Positions 1-9,922 are shown, numbered from the stretch's first letter. The stretch: 64,000 bases of DNA from a gamma proteobacterium symbiont of Ctena orbiculata (GCA_003058495.1 QBVC01000029.1:27857-91856); one strand, 5' to 3'. The notes: a model not told the origin generated them from the sequence alone. Numbers and translations are program-made.

Positions 1-1
1 G

Positions 2-2746
2 GGCATCTCCGATGTGCATCGCTTCTGGGAGCAGACCGGCAGCTTCTACGCCACCGGCAAGGGCAACGAGAATCTCTCCGACCCCTATCAGGCGCTATCC
101 CTGATCCCCGCCGCCACCGGCGTGTTTCGCGACATGACCCAGATCCGTTTCGACTATCCCAAGTGGGTCGCCGAAAACTGTACCGCCTGCGGCGACTGCT
201 ACGTGGTCTGCCCGGACAGCGCGATCCCGGGCCTGGTCAACAGCGTCGGTGATGTCTTCAACACCGCCATCAACCGTATCGAGACCGCAGGCCGTCCCAC
301 CCAGTATCTCCGCCGTGAGAGCCGTAACGTGGAAAAGCGGCTGCGCGAGCTGCTCAACGAAGGGGGCGAGGCCGCGAACGTCAGAGAGCGCCTCGATCAG
401 GCGGTTCTGGAGTCGATCGCCGCAGCGGAGATCGAAGAGGAGTCCCGCCCGGCCCTCGAAGAGGAGTTCGGTCTCTTCCTCGACGCCCTGGGCGAGTTCG
501 ACTTCTCCGTCACCAAGCCCTATTGGAACAACATGGAGAAGAAGAACAAGAACAGCGGCGGTCTCTTCTCCATCACCGTCAATCCCTACACCTGTAAGGG
601 CTGCATGGAGTGTGTCGAGATCTGCGAGGACGACGCCCTGGTCGCCACCCATCAGGATGAGGCGGCGATCAAGCGCATGCGGGACGACTGGGAGATCTGG
701 CTCGATCTCCCCACCAGCCACCCCTCCTTCAACCGCATCGACGACCTGGACGAGAAGATCGGCGCCCTGCATACCCTGTTGATGGACAAGGCCAACTACA
801 ACGCCATGTCCTGCGGCGACGGCGCCTGCCTGGGTTGCGGCGAGAAGACCATAATCCATCTCTTCACCAGCACCGTGACCGCGCTGATGCAACCGCGGGT
901 GAAGGCGCACCTGGAGAAGATCGACAATCTGATGGCGCAATTGGAACAGCATGTGCGTCTCAAGCTCGCCGCAGGCGTCGATCTCAGCGATGCGGGTGCG
1001 ATAGCGGAGGTCGTCTCCAACAACCGGGAGGACGATCTCACCCTCTCCGATCTCAGCGAAAATCTCGACAGCGGCCACGAGAAGACCTTGATCGATCGTG
1101 AATGGCTGCAGTGGGCAACCCGGCTGCTGGAGCAGCTGCGGGAGCTGAAGTGGCACTACACCGAGGGCGTCACCAACAACGGCCGCGCCGAAATGGGCAT
1201 AGTCAACGCAACCGGATGCACCTCGGTCTGGGGTTCCACCTACCCCTTCAATCCCTACCCCTTCCCCTGGGCCAGCCATCTCTTCCAGGACAGCCCATCG
1301 GTGGCGATGGGACTCTTCGAGGGGCATATGCGCAAGATGGCGGAGGGCTTCGCGGCAATCCGCAAGGCCGAGCTGGAACTCGCCGGCAAGTACAACCCGG
1401 GGGAACACGACGACTACTTCAAGCAGTTCACCTGGAGGGATTTCAGCGACGATGAGTGGCTGCTCTGCCCACCGGTGGTCTCCATCGGCGGTGACGGCGC
1501 GATGTACGATATCGGCTTCCAGAATCTCTCCAGGGCGCTGGCCTCCGGGATGCCGATCAAGGTCCTGGTGGTCGACACCCAGGTCTACTCCAACACCGGT
1601 GGCCAGGCCTGTACCTCGGGCTATATCGGCCAGGTCGCGGACATGAGCCCCTACGGCAAGGCCTGGAAGGGCAAGAAGGAGATCCGCAAGGAGGTCTCCC
1701 TGATCGGCATCGCCCACCGCACCACCTATGTGCTGCAGAGCACGATCAGCAATACCACCCACCTGCTCGAGGGCTATATCGACGGCCTCAACAGCCGCCG
1801 TCCGGCGCTCTTCAACATCTATGCCGTCTGCCCCCCCGAGCACGGCATCGGCGATGATGTGGCGGCCCAGCAGTCGAAGATGGCGGTGGAGGCCAGGGCC
1901 TACCCGCTGGTCAAATACGATCCGGACGGGGGCGAGTCGATTGAAGCCTGCATCGACCTGGAAGGCAACCCGGCAATGGACCAGGATTGGCCGACCTATA
2001 ACATCGACTATCAGGATGAGAAGGGTGAGGCGTGCAAGCTCGAGGTACCGATGACCTTTGCCGACTTTGCCGTCACCGAGGGACGCTTCCGCAAGCAGTT
2101 CCGTATGGCGCCGCCGGAGACCTGGAACGACAACATGGTGCCGATGCACGAATTCATCGACCTCGACGAGGATGATCGCGACGGCTTGTTCCCCTATATC
2201 TGGGGGGTCGACGGCAAGAACCGCCTGATGCGCATCGTCTGTGCGGAAGAGATGGCCCACTCCTGCGAAGAGCGTCGCCAGTTCTGGCGCCAGCTCAAGG
2301 GTATTGCCGGCGAACTCGACAAGGTCGACGTCAACGCCCTGGTGGATCAGGCCAAGATCGACATGGCCAACCGCCTCAGCTCCACCCTGCTCTCCATGGC
2401 GGCCACCGGCAACGCAGCCGCCCTGGCCGGATCGATCTCGGCAAATGGCGCCGGCAACGGTGCCGCGGCTGCCGCGGACAGCGCCGCCATGGGAGACTAT
2501 GAACCGGTCTGGATCGAGACACCGGAGTGCACGGCCTGTGACGAGTGCATCGAGATCAATCCCGGTATCTTCGCCTACAACGACGAGAAGAAGGCAGTGA
2601 TTGTCAATCCTCAGGGAGGACAGTTCAAAGACATCGTCAAGGCCGCCGAGAAGTGCACCGCCGAATGCATCCACCCCGGCACACCCTGGAACCCATCGGA
2701 AAAAGACTTGGAAAAGCTGGTCAAGCGCGCGGCAAAGTACCAATAA
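2..2746 (+). CDS. Pyruvate (2-oxoacid):ferredoxin oxidoreductase, C-terminal part, with fused ferredoxin domain (5' truncated)
   Basis: The reading frame is open to the left window edge, so the N-terminal part is missing and 914 residues are visible. The enzyme family interconverts 2-oxoacid + CoA and acyl-CoA + CO2 using ferredoxin and TPP. Visible in order: a 2x[4Fe-4S] domain (CTACGDC near residue 60, CKGCMEC near 200), the cysteines of the TPP domain (CGDGACLGC near 270-280), a TPP-binding GGDGAMYDIG stretch near 495, and the PFOR signature VYSNTGGQ near 540. An extra C-terminal cluster (CTACDEC, then CTAEC; about residues 842-890) resembles a fused ferredoxin. The fragment plus the missing domains would exceed the usual ~1170 residues of NifJ. 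It lies 92 bp upstream of rnfC, which suggests that Rnf and this enzyme share electrons. The substrate is inferred; other 2-oxoacids cannot be excluded. Confidence 0.9.
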   Translation, partial: GISDVHRFWEQTGSFYATGKGNENLSDPYQALSLIPAATGVFRDMTQIRFDYPKWVAENCTACGDCYVVCPDSAIPGLVNSVGDVFNTAINRIETAGRPTQYLRRESRNVEKRLRELLNEGGEAANVRERLDQAVLESIAAAEIEEESRPALEEEFGLFLDALGEFDFSVTKPYWNNMEKKNKNSGGLFSITVNPYTCKGCMECVEICEDDALVATHQDEAAIKRMRDDWEIWLDLPTSHPSFNRIDDLDEKIGALHTLLMDKANYNAMSCGDGACLGCGEKTIIHLFTSTVTALMQPRVKAHLEKIDNLMAQLEQHVRLKLAAGVDLSDAGAIAEVVSNNREDDLTLSDLSENLDSGHEKTLIDREWLQWATRLLEQLRELKWHYTEGVTNNGRAEMGIVNATGCTSVWGSTYPFNPYPFPWASHLFQDSPSVAMGLFEGHMRKMAEGFAAIRKAELELAGKYNPGEHDDYFKQFTWRDFSDDEWLLCPPVVSIGGDGAMYDIGFQNLSRALASGMPIKVLVVDTQVYSNTGGQACTSGYIGQVADMSPYGKAWKGKKEIRKEVSLIGIAHRTTYVLQSTISNTTHLLEGYIDGLNSRRPALFNIYAVCPPEHGIGDDVAAQQSKMAVEARAYPLVKYDPDGGESIEACIDLEGNPAMDQDWPTYNIDYQDEKGEACKLEVPMTFADFAVTEGRFRKQFRMAPPETWNDNMVPMHEFIDLDEDDRDGLFPYIWGVDGKNRLMRIVCAEEMAHSCEERRQFWRQLKGIAGELDKVDVNALVDQAKIDMANRLSSTLLSMAATGNAAALAGSISANGAGNGAAAAADSAAMGDYEPVWIETPECTACDECIEINPGIFAYNDEKKAVIVNPQGGQFKDIVKAAEKCTAECIHPGTPWNPSEKDLEKLVKRAAKYQ

Positions 2747-2794
2747 GCACGCTGACAAGAGCAATGATGGCTGACAGAATACGCTTCTTTTCAC

Positions 2795-2820
2795 ACAGGC
2801 GGGTCACCGGATCCGCCTGT
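2795..2820 (+). other. Hairpin between the PFOR gene and rnfC
   Basis: An 8-bp perfect stem (ACAGGCGG / CCGCCTGT) encloses a 10-nt loop, 18 nt before the rnfC start. No T-run follows, so it is not a convincing terminator. It could be a processing or stability element in a PFOR-rnf transcript. Confidence 0.4.
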
Positions 2821-2838
2821 TAACCGAGTCTGAGCGCT

Positions 2839-4179
2839 ATGGGACTTCTCAACCTGATGTTTGGGCTGAAGAGCTTCACCCACGGTATCCATCCACCCTA
2901 TCACAAGGATACCGCGGACAAACCGATCCGGCGCCTTGCCTTCCCGTCGCAGCTGGTGCTGCCGCTGGATCAGCACATCGGCAAAGCGGCGATCCCATTG
3001 GTAAAAAAAGGTCAGGAGGTGGTGCGCGGAGAACCGATCGCCAAGGCGGACGGCAACTTTTCGGTACCCCTCCATGCTCCGGCCACCGGGCGGATCCGTG
3101 ACCTGGAGCTGATGCCGACACCCAAGGGGCCCAAGTCCGCCTCGATCGTCCTCGATGTCTACGAGGGCTCCACCCAGGAGGTGTTGTGGAGCCAACCCCG
3201 GGAGATGAGCGAACTCAGCCGGGAGGAGATTCTCCAGGCGATCCAGGACAGCGGCATGGTGGGGCTCGGCGGCGCGGCCTTCCCGTCGCACATGAAACTG
3301 ACGATACCGAAGGAGAAGCAGGTCGACACCCTGATCGTCAACGGCTGCGAATGCGAACCCTATCTGACCTGCGATCACCGCATGATGCTGGAATATCCCA
3401 AGGCACTGCTCAGGGGCATTCGCTATGCGATGCAGGCCTCGGCCACCACCCAGGCCATTATCGGCATCGAGGACAACAAGATGGATGCCGTGGAGGTGCT
3501 GCGCAACAACCTCTCCAGGGGCAGCGCGATCCGCGTGGAGGCGGTGGAGACCAAATATCCGCAGGGCTCGGAGAAGATGCTGATCAAGTCGCTGCTCAAC
3601 CGGGAGGTCCCTACGGGCGGGCTGCCGGCGGATGTGGGCGTGGTGGTCAACAACGTGGGCACCCTCGCCTTTCTCGGGCAACTGCTGCCGAAGGGTCAGG
3701 GCTTGATCGAGCGGGTGATAACCGTCGCCGGACCCGGCATCGTGAAGCCAGGCAACTACCTGGTCCCCCTGGGTACACCGGTCCGTCACATACTTGAACA
3801 GGCCGGCTATGAGGGTTCGCGCACCGAGTTCATTCTCGGCGGCCCGATGATGGGACCCGCCGTCTCCGCGATGGACACACCCATCACCAAGGGCACCTCC
3901 GGCCTGCTGGTATTGAATGAGCCCTCCATCGAGGATGAGAGCCAGAGAATCTGGCCCTGTATCCGCTGCGCGCGCTGCGTCAAGGCCTGTCCCATGCATC
4001 TCAACCCCTCCATGCTTGGACTGTTGGCGGCAAAACGCAAATATGAAGAGATGGCGCAGGACTACCATCTCAACGACTGTTTCGAATGCGGCTGCTGTTC
4101 CTACGTCTGCCCGTCCAACATACCCCTTGTCCAATATTTCAGGATCTCCAAGGCGATCAACAGAGAGCAGGCCGCATGA
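2839..4179 (+). CDS. rnfC: Rnf electron transport complex subunit RnfC
   Basis: Peripheral subunit of the ion-translocating ferredoxin:NAD+ oxidoreductase; it carries the NADH/FMN-binding module and two [4Fe-4S] clusters. The 446-residue protein shows the N-terminal glycine-rich RnfC region (LPLDQHIGKAAIP), the NADH-binding-like stretch VGLGGAAFPSHMKL near residue 140, and two cluster motifs: CIRCARCVKACP from Cys374 and CFECGCCSYVCP from Cys414. It lacks the long alanine-rich C-terminal extension of E. coli RsxC. The next gene, rnfD, overlaps by ATGA. rnfC opens a CDGEA order like that of Acetobacterium, rather than the ABCDGE order usual in Gammaproteobacteria. Confidence 0.95.
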   Translation: MGLLNLMFGLKSFTHGIHPPYHKDTADKPIRRLAFPSQLVLPLDQHIGKAAIPLVKKGQEVVRGEPIAKADGNFSVPLHAPATGRIRDLELMPTPKGPKSASIVLDVYEGSTQEVLWSQPREMSELSREEILQAIQDSGMVGLGGAAFPSHMKLTIPKEKQVDTLIVNGCECEPYLTCDHRMMLEYPKALLRGIRYAMQASATTQAIIGIEDNKMDAVEVLRNNLSRGSAIRVEAVETKYPQGSEKMLIKSLLNREVPTGGLPADVGVVVNNVGTLAFLGQLLPKGQGLIERVITVAGPGIVKPGNYLVPLGTPVRHILEQAGYEGSRTEFILGGPMMGPAVSAMDTPITKGTSGLLVLNEPSIEDESQRIWPCIRCARCVKACPMHLNPSMLGLLAAKRKYEEMAQDYHLNDCFECGCCSYVCPSNIPLVQYFRISKAINREQAA

Positions 4180-5222
4180 GCAAGAAACCCACCATCGAGC
4201 TGCGCACCTCGCCCCATGCCCATGCCGGGGGAGATGTGGTCAAGATCATGCGCAACGTGGTCTACGCCCTGATTCCGATCTCGCTCTTCACCGTCTGGCA
4301 GTTCGGACTCAGCGCCCTTGCCCTGTTGATCGTGGTGACCCTCACCTGCCTGTTGAGCGAGCGTCTTTTCAATCGACTCAGTGACGAGCCCAACAGCCTC
4401 GGCGACTGGTCGGCCACCATTACCGGCCTGCTGCTGGCCTTGACCCTGCCGCCGGGCTTTCCCCTCTGGATGGGCGCGGTGGCGGGCTTCATCGCCATCG
4501 CCCTCGGCAAGGCCCTGTTCGGCGGCCTCGGCATGAATGCCATGAACCCGGCATTGATCGGCCGCGCCTTCGTGCAGGCCGCCTTCCCGGTAGCCATCAC
4601 CACCTGGACCCCCGCCTTTTTCGAGGGACGCTTCAGCCAGTTCGTACCGACCACCCTGACCCCCCCCTTCCTGCAGCCCCCCGCGCTCAACGATTGGGTG
4701 GAGACGGTCAAGGTGGACGCCTTCAGCGGCGCGACCCCGCTGGCACTGCAGAAGTTCGAGGGTATACAGACCGAGCTCCTGGATATGCTGCTGGGCACCA
4801 CCGCCGGTTCCGCCGGCGAGACCTCGGCGCTGCTGATCCTGATCTGCGGGTTCTACCTGGCGGCACGTAAAATGCTCGACTGGCGTATTCCGCTGATGGT
4901 GATGCTGGGCGCCGCGGCCACGGCGGGGGTCTTCTTCCTCATCGATCCGACACGCTATCCCGACCCCCTCTTCGTCCTCTGTTCCGGCGGCCTGATGCTG
5001 GGGGCCTGGTTCATGGCAAGCGACATGGTCGGTTCTCCCGTCACCCCCCTCGGGGTCATCATCTACGGCCTGATGATCGGCGTCATAACCGTGATCATCC
5101 GCCTCTTCGGCGGCCTCACCGAGGGGGTGATGTACGCCATCCTGCTCGGCAACGCGGCAACACCGTTGATCGACCAGATAACCCAGCCCCGTGTATTCGG
5201 CGAGCAGAGGACAGGCAAATGA
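4176..5222 (+). CDS. rnfD: Rnf complex membrane subunit RnfD
   Basis: Integral membrane subunit with covalently bound FMN, forming part of the ion channel of Rnf. The 348-residue protein is very hydrophobic, with about nine membrane segments. It carries the flavinylation motif SGAT with Thr187, the same position as in well-studied RnfD proteins. The start ATG overlaps the rnfC stop (ATGA), so an in-frame extension further upstream inside rnfC is ignored. The end overlaps rnfG by ATGA. Translational coupling through the block fits assembly of a single complex. Confidence 0.95.
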   Translation: MSKKPTIELRTSPHAHAGGDVVKIMRNVVYALIPISLFTVWQFGLSALALLIVVTLTCLLSERLFNRLSDEPNSLGDWSATITGLLLALTLPPGFPLWMGAVAGFIAIALGKALFGGLGMNAMNPALIGRAFVQAAFPVAITTWTPAFFEGRFSQFVPTTLTPPFLQPPALNDWVETVKVDAFSGATPLALQKFEGIQTELLDMLLGTTAGSAGETSALLILICGFYLAARKMLDWRIPLMVMLGAAATAGVFFLIDPTRYPDPLFVLCSGGLMLGAWFMASDMVGSPVTPLGVIIYGLMIGVITVIIRLFGGLTEGVMYAILLGNAATPLIDQITQPRVFGEQRTGK

Positions 5223-5938
5223 GCACCCCCGAAGCCGAAGCCCTGCCACCGGCGACACCCGCAGGAAAGATGATCCAGACCCTGGTGGGGATCGCCATGC
5301 TGTCCGGCTTTCTGGTGGTGCTCACCTATCAGCTGACCAAGCCGATCATCGCGGAGAATCAACGCCGGGCGATTGAGGCCGCGGTATTCACGGTCATTCC
5401 CGACGCCGTTGTGCGCAGTGATTTCGTGATCAACGACAAGGGGCTCACCCCGGTGACCGGGGAGGAATCCGTCGAGGGTGTGCTGATCTACGCCGGATAC
5501 AATCGCGACGGGGAACTGAAGGGAATCGCGGCAAAGGCCGCCGCCCAGGGTTATGCGGATCTGATCCATCTGCTCTACGGCTATGACCCCGGCTGCGAGT
5601 GTATCCGCGGCATGAAAGTGCTGAAACTCGCCGAAACCCCCGGCCTGGGCGACAAGATCATCACCGATGCCAATTTCGTCGCCAACTTCGAGGCCCTGGA
5701 TGCCAGGCTCAATACCGATGGTTCAGCCCTGGCCAATGAGATCGTCACCGTCAAGGCAGGCAGCAAGCAGAATCCCTGGGAGATCGATGCCATCTCCGGG
5801 GCCACCATCTCCTCGAAAGCGGTGGGCAAGGCGATAAATCAGTCGGCCAAGCAGCTGCTGCCCGCTATCAGACCCCACCTGGAAAAGCTGAAACAGCCCC
5901 CGGTTCTGCCGGATCAGCAGGAGGTCGCCGATGATTAA
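5219..5938 (+). CDS. rnfG: Rnf complex subunit RnfG (covalent FMN protein)
   Basis: Single-span, mostly periplasmic flavoprotein of Rnf. The 239-residue protein has an N-terminal membrane anchor at about residues 22-42 (VGIAMLSGFLVVLTY) and the FMN-attachment motif ISGATISS with Thr196. A CEC pair near residue 126 is present in the periplasmic domain. It overlaps rnfD (4 nt) and rnfE (8 nt). Confidence 0.94.
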   Translation: MSTPEAEALPPATPAGKMIQTLVGIAMLSGFLVVLTYQLTKPIIAENQRRAIEAAVFTVIPDAVVRSDFVINDKGLTPVTGEESVEGVLIYAGYNRDGELKGIAAKAAAQGYADLIHLLYGYDPGCECIRGMKVLKLAETPGLGDKIITDANFVANFEALDARLNTDGSALANEIVTVKAGSKQNPWEIDAISGATISSKAVGKAINQSAKQLLPAIRPHLEKLKQPPVLPDQQEVADD

Positions 5939-6575
5939 AGAGAAACCCACCATCACCTGGGAGACGTTCACCGAGGGCTTGTGGCGGGAAAATCCCGTAT
6001 TCGTCATGCTGCTCGGCATGTGTCCTGTGCTCGCGGTGACCAACTCGGCGATCAACGCCCTGGCCATGGGACTCGCCACCACCTTTGTCCTGCTTGCCTC
6101 CGGCACATTGATATCCCTGCTCCGCCACAACATACCGAAACAGGTCAGAATCGCCACCTATATCGTGATCATCGCCACCTTCGTCACCATCGTCGACTAC
6201 ACCATCCAGGCCATCTCCCTGGATCTCTACAACGCCCTGGGCGCGTTCATTCAGCTGATCGTGGTGAACTGCATGATCCTCGGGCGCGCCGAGGCCTATG
6301 CCTCGAGAAACAGACCGCTGAAGGCCATCGTCAACGGTATCGGCATGGGCATCGGCTTCACCTTCGCCCTGCTCTGCCTGGGTGTGGTGCGGGAGATCCT
6401 GGGCGCCGGCACCCTGTTCGGTCTCGATCTTTTCGGACCCCGCTTCGAACCCTGGGTGGTGATGCTGCTGCCACCCGGCGGCTTTCTCGTCCTCGGCGCC
6501 TGGTTGTTGCTGTTCGAGTGGATGAAGCAGCGGAAAGAGCGGGCGGAACTGGAAGCAGCGGCGGAAACGAGATGA
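5931..6575 (+). CDS. rnfE: Rnf complex membrane subunit RnfE
   Basis: Six-helix membrane subunit, homologous to NqrD. In the Nqr/Rnf family the RnfA/RnfE pair holds an intramembrane [2Fe-2S] cluster. The expected cysteines are visible in GMCPVLAVTN near residue 31 and in VNCMILGRAEAYASR near residue 109. The 214-residue length is normal. The gene starts 8 nt inside rnfG. Unlike its tightly packed neighbours, it is separated from rnfA by about 150 bp that hold an AT-rich inverted-repeat element. Confidence 0.94.
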   Translation: MIKEKPTITWETFTEGLWRENPVFVMLLGMCPVLAVTNSAINALAMGLATTFVLLASGTLISLLRHNIPKQVRIATYIVIIATFVTIVDYTIQAISLDLYNALGAFIQLIVVNCMILGRAEAYASRNRPLKAIVNGIGMGIGFTFALLCLGVVREILGAGTLFGLDLFGPRFEPWVVMLLPPGGFLVLGAWLLLFEWMKQRKERAELEAAAETR

Positions 6576-6576
6576 T

Positions 6577-6703
6577 TAATTTTGAATTTTTAATTTTGAA
6601 TTTTGAATTAGGGGTGTGCGCTTCGCGCACGCCTATTTTAGAACACAACGCGAGCGAAGCGAGCTCCTCAATTCATAATTCAAAATTCAAAATTCCAAAT
6701 TCC
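6577..6703. repeat. AT-rich inverted-repeat element inside the rnf operon
   Basis: The arms are built from repeated AATTTTGAATTTTGAATT-like sequence, left 6577-6610 and right 6669-6703. They enclose GC-rich mini-palindromes (GTGCGCTTCGCGCAC and GCGAGCGAAGCGAGC). A related element with the same arm motif and a similar GCTCGCTTCACTCGCGC core lies at 43804-43941. No gene is visible inside; it looks like a miniature dispersed repeat inserted between rnfE and rnfA. Confidence 0.75.
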
Positions 6704-6725
6704 AAAGCCCGGAGGGCGCCCAACA

Positions 6726-7307
6726 ATGGGTACTGAAACACTCAGCTTCATATTCCTCAACGCGGTGCTGGCGAACAACTTCGTGCTCGCGCTGTTTCTC
6801 GGCCTCTGCCCGTTTCTCGGTGTCTCCGGTAAACTCAACACCGCACTGCCCATGGGGCTTGCGACCATGTTCGTGATGCTGGTCAGCTCGGTCTGCGCCT
6901 ATCTGATCAACCTCGTGCTGGTGACATTCGAGATCGAGTTCCTGCGCCTGATCGCCTATATCGCGGTGATTGCCAGCGCGGTACAGCTGGTGGAGATGAC
7001 CCTGAAGAAATTCACCCCGGGACTGTTCCGCTCCCTGGGCATCTTTCTGCCGCTGATCACCACCAACTGCGCCATCCTCGGCCTGGCCCTGTTCCAGACC
7101 TTCAAGGAGTATGACTTCCTGCAATCCCTGGTCTATGCCCTGGGGGCCGGTACCGGCTTCATGCTGGCGATTTTGCTCATGGCCGGTCTGCGGGAAAAGC
7201 TGGAGCTCTCGACCATGCCCACCATCACCCAGGGGGCGGCGGTCAGTCTCATACTCGGCGGATTGCTGTCGCTCTCCTTCATGGGATTCGCCGGACTCGG
7301 AGGCTAG
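6726..7307 (+). CDS. rnfA: Rnf complex membrane subunit RnfA
   Basis: Six-helix membrane subunit, homologous to NqrE and partner of RnfE. The 193-residue protein has the conserved NNFVLALFLGLCPFLG start and TTNCAILGLALF in the middle; the two cysteines are the expected [2Fe-2S] ligands. It is the last canonical rnf gene here. rnfB, normally adjacent, is absent between rnfC and ppsA, so it must lie elsewhere or be replaced. Confidence 0.95.
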   Translation: MGTETLSFIFLNAVLANNFVLALFLGLCPFLGVSGKLNTALPMGLATMFVMLVSSVCAYLINLVLVTFEIEFLRLIAYIAVIASAVQLVEMTLKKFTPGLFRSLGIFLPLITTNCAILGLALFQTFKEYDFLQSLVYALGAGTGFMLAILLMAGLREKLELSTMPTITQGAAVSLILGGLLSLSFMGFAGLGG

Positions 7308-7311
7308 AAGA

Positions 7312-7509
7312 GTGATAGACTATTTAATCGCCATGACAATCATACCCTTACTGCTGCTCGGTTGGTTGATCGTACAAGCGATCGCGCGGCGTTTCGCCAG
7401 GCTGCACCCTGAATTCGGCCCTCCCAGGGAAGAGGGAACGGGCTGCGGAAAGAGCTGTTCGTGCAGCGGCAGCAGCTGCCAACGTCAAGGAGACCACCTC
7501 AGAGGTTAA
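7312..7509 (+). CDS. Small cysteine-rich membrane protein, NqrM-like, at the end of the rnf block
   Basis: A 65-residue protein. The GTG start at 7312 is chosen because GGAGG lies 8 nt upstream; a later ATG at 7333 would cut into the membrane helix. Residues 3-24 form one hydrophobic helix. The C-terminal tail has four cysteines (Cys45, 49, 51, 56) in a glycine/serine-rich setting. The architecture of one helix plus a four-cysteine tail resembles NqrM, which is needed to mature the iron centre of Na+-NQR between NqrD and NqrE. RnfA and RnfE are their homologues. It follows rnfA by 4 nt and precedes ppsA by 4 nt. A role in Rnf iron-sulfur assembly is inferred from architecture and position only. 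Confidence 0.7.
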   Translation: MIDYLIAMTIIPLLLLGWLIVQAIARRFARLHPEFGPPREEGTGCGKSCSCSGSSCQRQGDHLRG

Positions 7510-7513
7510 AACA

Positions 7514-9922
7514 ATGAACGATTCATCCAATCAATCCAAAAGCCGGGGCCAAGCGGTGAATGAACAGATCATCTGGTTCGAACACCTGAAGATGCAGGAT
7601 GTGGATCAGGTCGGCGGGAAGAACGCGTCCCTGGGTGAGATGATCAGCGGCCTTGCCGATGCGGGTGTCAGCGTTCCGGGAGGATTTGCCACCACCGCCC
7701 ATGCCTTCCGTGAGTTTTTGCGCCATAACAACCTCGCGGAGCGGATTGATCCCTTGTTGAAAGCCCTCGATGTGGAGGATGTCACCGCCCTGGCCGAGGC
7801 GGGCAAGACGATACGTCAATGGGTCGTTGAGTCCAGCTTTCCCGAGGCCCTGGAAAAGGCGATTATCGACGCCTACAAAGCGCTCGCCGGCGATGCGGAC
7901 AACCCGCCGTCGGTGGCGGTGCGCTCTTCGGCAACCGCGGAGGATCTTCCGGATGCCTCATTCGCAGGACAGCAGGAGACCTTTCTCAATGTACAGGGTC
8001 TGGACAGCGTCATGATCGCCATCAAGGAGGTCTTTGCCTCCCTCTATAACGATCGCGCCATATCCTATCGGGTGCACCAGGGTTTTGCCCACGAGGAGGT
8101 TGCCCTCTCCGCCGGCATTCAGCGCATGGTGCGCTCCGACATCGGTGCAGCGGGGGTCATGTTCACCCTGGATACGGAGTCCGGTTTCAAGGATGCGGTC
8201 TTCATCACCAGCTCCTATGGCTTGGGTGAAACTGTGGTGCAGGGCTCGGTGAACCCGGATGAGTTCTATGTGCACAAGGGAAATGTGGAGGCGGGACGCC
8301 CGGCTATCCTGCGCCGCAATCTCGGCAGCAAGGCGATCAAGATGGTCTACGGAGAGAACGCCGAGGAGCGGGTGGTCACCGTGGATGTACCGGAACAGGA
8401 TCGGCGCCGGTTCTCCCTCACCGACGAACAGGTGGAAAGCCTGGCGCAGATGGCGATAACCATCGAGGAGCACTATCAGCGGCCGATGGACATCGAGTGG
8501 GGCCTGGATGGCGGCGACGGCCGGCTCTACATCCTCCAGGCCCGTCCCGAAACGGTTGAGAGCCGGGTCGACAGCTCCTCGGTGGAGCGCTTCAAGATGG
8601 AGGAGAAGGGCAAGGTATTGGCCCAGGGCCGCGCCATCGGTCAGCGCATCGGCGTCGGGGTGGCAAAGGTGATTCACAGCGCCAGCGAAATGGCCAAGGT
8701 CGAGCCCGGCGATGTGTTGATCACCGACATGACCGATCCCGACTGGGAACCGGTGATGAAACGCGCCTCCGCCATCGTCACCAACCGGGGCGGGCGCACC
8801 TGCCATGCCGCGATCATCGCCCGCGAACTGGGGATACCGGCGGTGGTGGGCTGCCACGATGCCACCGAAACCCTGGTGGAGGGTCAGGAGGTCACGGTTT
8901 CCTGCGCCGAGGGCGATGACGGCTTTATCTACGAAGGCCAGCTGAAATTCTCCATCAGTCGCGGCGATGTCACGGCAATGCCGGAGCCCCCCGCCAAGAT
9001 CATGATGAATGTGGCCAATCCCAGCCGCGCCTTCGCCTTCAGCCGCATCCCCAATGCCGGCATCGGCCTGGCACGCCTCGAGTTCATCATCAACACCACC
9101 ATCGGTGTCCATCCCAAGGCCTTGATGGAGTTTGACAATCTCCCCGACGAGCTCAAGGCCGAGGTGCAGAGCCAGATCGACGGCTATCCCGATCCGGTGG
9201 AGTTTTATGTGGAGAAACTGGTCGAGGGGATCTCCACCCTCGCCGCCGCCTTCAACGGCAAACCGGTGATCGTGCGCACCTCGGATTTCAAATCCAACGA
9301 ATATGCAAACCTGATCGGCGGCAGGCTCTATGAACCCGAGGAGGAGAATCCGATGATCGGCTTCCGCGGGGCCTCGCGCTATATCTCGGAGAGTTTCAGG
9401 GCCTGTTTCGAACTCGAGTGCAGGGCCCTGAAGCGGGTGCGCGAGGAGATGGGATTCGACAACGTGGAGATCATGATCCCCTTCGTCCGCACCCTGGATG
9501 AGGCGGCCCAGGTCATCCAGCTGCTGGAGGAGAACGGCCTGAAACGGGGCGAGAACGGCTTGAAAGTCATCATGATGTGCGAATTGCCCTCCAACGCCGT
9601 ATTGGCCAGGGAGTTCCTGGAGTATTTCGACGGCTTTTCCATCGGCTCCAACGATATGACCCAGTTGACCCTGGGCCTGGACCGGGATTCCGGCCTCGTC
9701 GCCAAGAGTTTCGATGAAAGAAATCCCGGTGTGAAGCGGATGCTGGAGATGGCGATCCAGGCCTGCAACGAGGCCGGAAAATATGTCGGCATCTGCGGCC
9801 AGGGCCCGTCGGATTACCCCGACCTGGCCGAGTGGCTGGTGGAACAGGGCATCAAGAGCATGTCGCTGAATCCGGACACGGTGATCGACACCTGGCGTCT
9901 CCTGGCCGGTCAGGAGAGTTGA
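7514..9922 (+). CDS. ppsA: Phosphoenolpyruvate synthase
   Basis: Converts pyruvate + ATP + H2O to PEP + AMP + Pi, in the gluconeogenic direction. The 802-residue protein shows the N-terminal ATP-grasp domain ([29 protein letters not shown]), the swivelling phosphohistidine domain with catalytic His431 in [14 protein letters not shown], and the C-terminal PEP/pyruvate TIM-barrel with [11 protein letters not shown] and Cys761 in GICGQGPSD. It begins 4 nt after the small Rnf-associated gene with an AGAGG ribosome-binding site, so it is probably cotranscribed with rnf. The adjacent ppsR encodes its regulator. With the upstream PFOR this suggests acetyl-CoA -> pyruvate -> PEP. Confidence 0.97.
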   Translation: MNDSSNQSKSRGQAVNEQIIWFEHLKMQDVDQVGGKNASLGEMISGLADAGVSVPGGFATTAHAFREFLRHNNLAERIDPLLKALDVEDVTALAEAGKTIRQWVVESSFPEALEKAIIDAYKALAGDADNPPSVAVRSSATAEDLPDASFAGQQETFLNVQGLDSVMIAIKEVFASLYNDRAISYRVHQGFAHEEVALSAGIQRMVRSDIGAAGVMFTLDTESGFKDAVFITSSYGLGETVVQGSVNPDEFYVHKGNVEAGRPAILRRNLGSKAIKMVYGENAEERVVTVDVPEQDRRRFSLTDEQVESLAQMAITIEEHYQRPMDIEWGLDGGDGRLYILQARPETVESRVDSSSVERFKMEEKGKVLAQGRAIGQRIGVGVAKVIHSASEMAKVEPGDVLITDMTDPDWEPVMKRASAIVTNRGGRTCHAAIIARELGIPAVVGCHDATETLVEGQEVTVSCAEGDDGFIYEGQLKFSISRGDVTAMPEPPAKIMMNVANPSRAFAFSRIPNAGIGLARLEFIINTTIGVHPKALMEFDNLPDELKAEVQSQIDGYPDPVEFYVEKLVEGISTLAAAFNGKPVIVRTSDFKSNEYANLIGGRLYEPEEENPMIGFRGASRYISESFRACFELECRALKRVREEMGFDNVEIMIPFVRTLDEAAQVIQLLEENGLKRGENGLKVIMMCELPSNAVLAREFLEYFDGFSIGSNDMTQLTLGLDRDSGLVAKSFDERNPGVKRMLEMAIQACNEAGKYVGICGQGPSDYPDLAEWLVEQGIKSMSLNPDTVIDTWRLLAGQES

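Noticed and set aside
95..2794. An 899-codon open frame antisense to the PFOR gene
   Set aside because: It mirrors the codon structure of a strongly supported gene on the other strand in GC-rich DNA, and its translation has no recognisable domain.
4101..5258. A long open frame antisense to rnfD
   Set aside because: It is antisense to a complete, motif-bearing RnfD and has no domain of its own.
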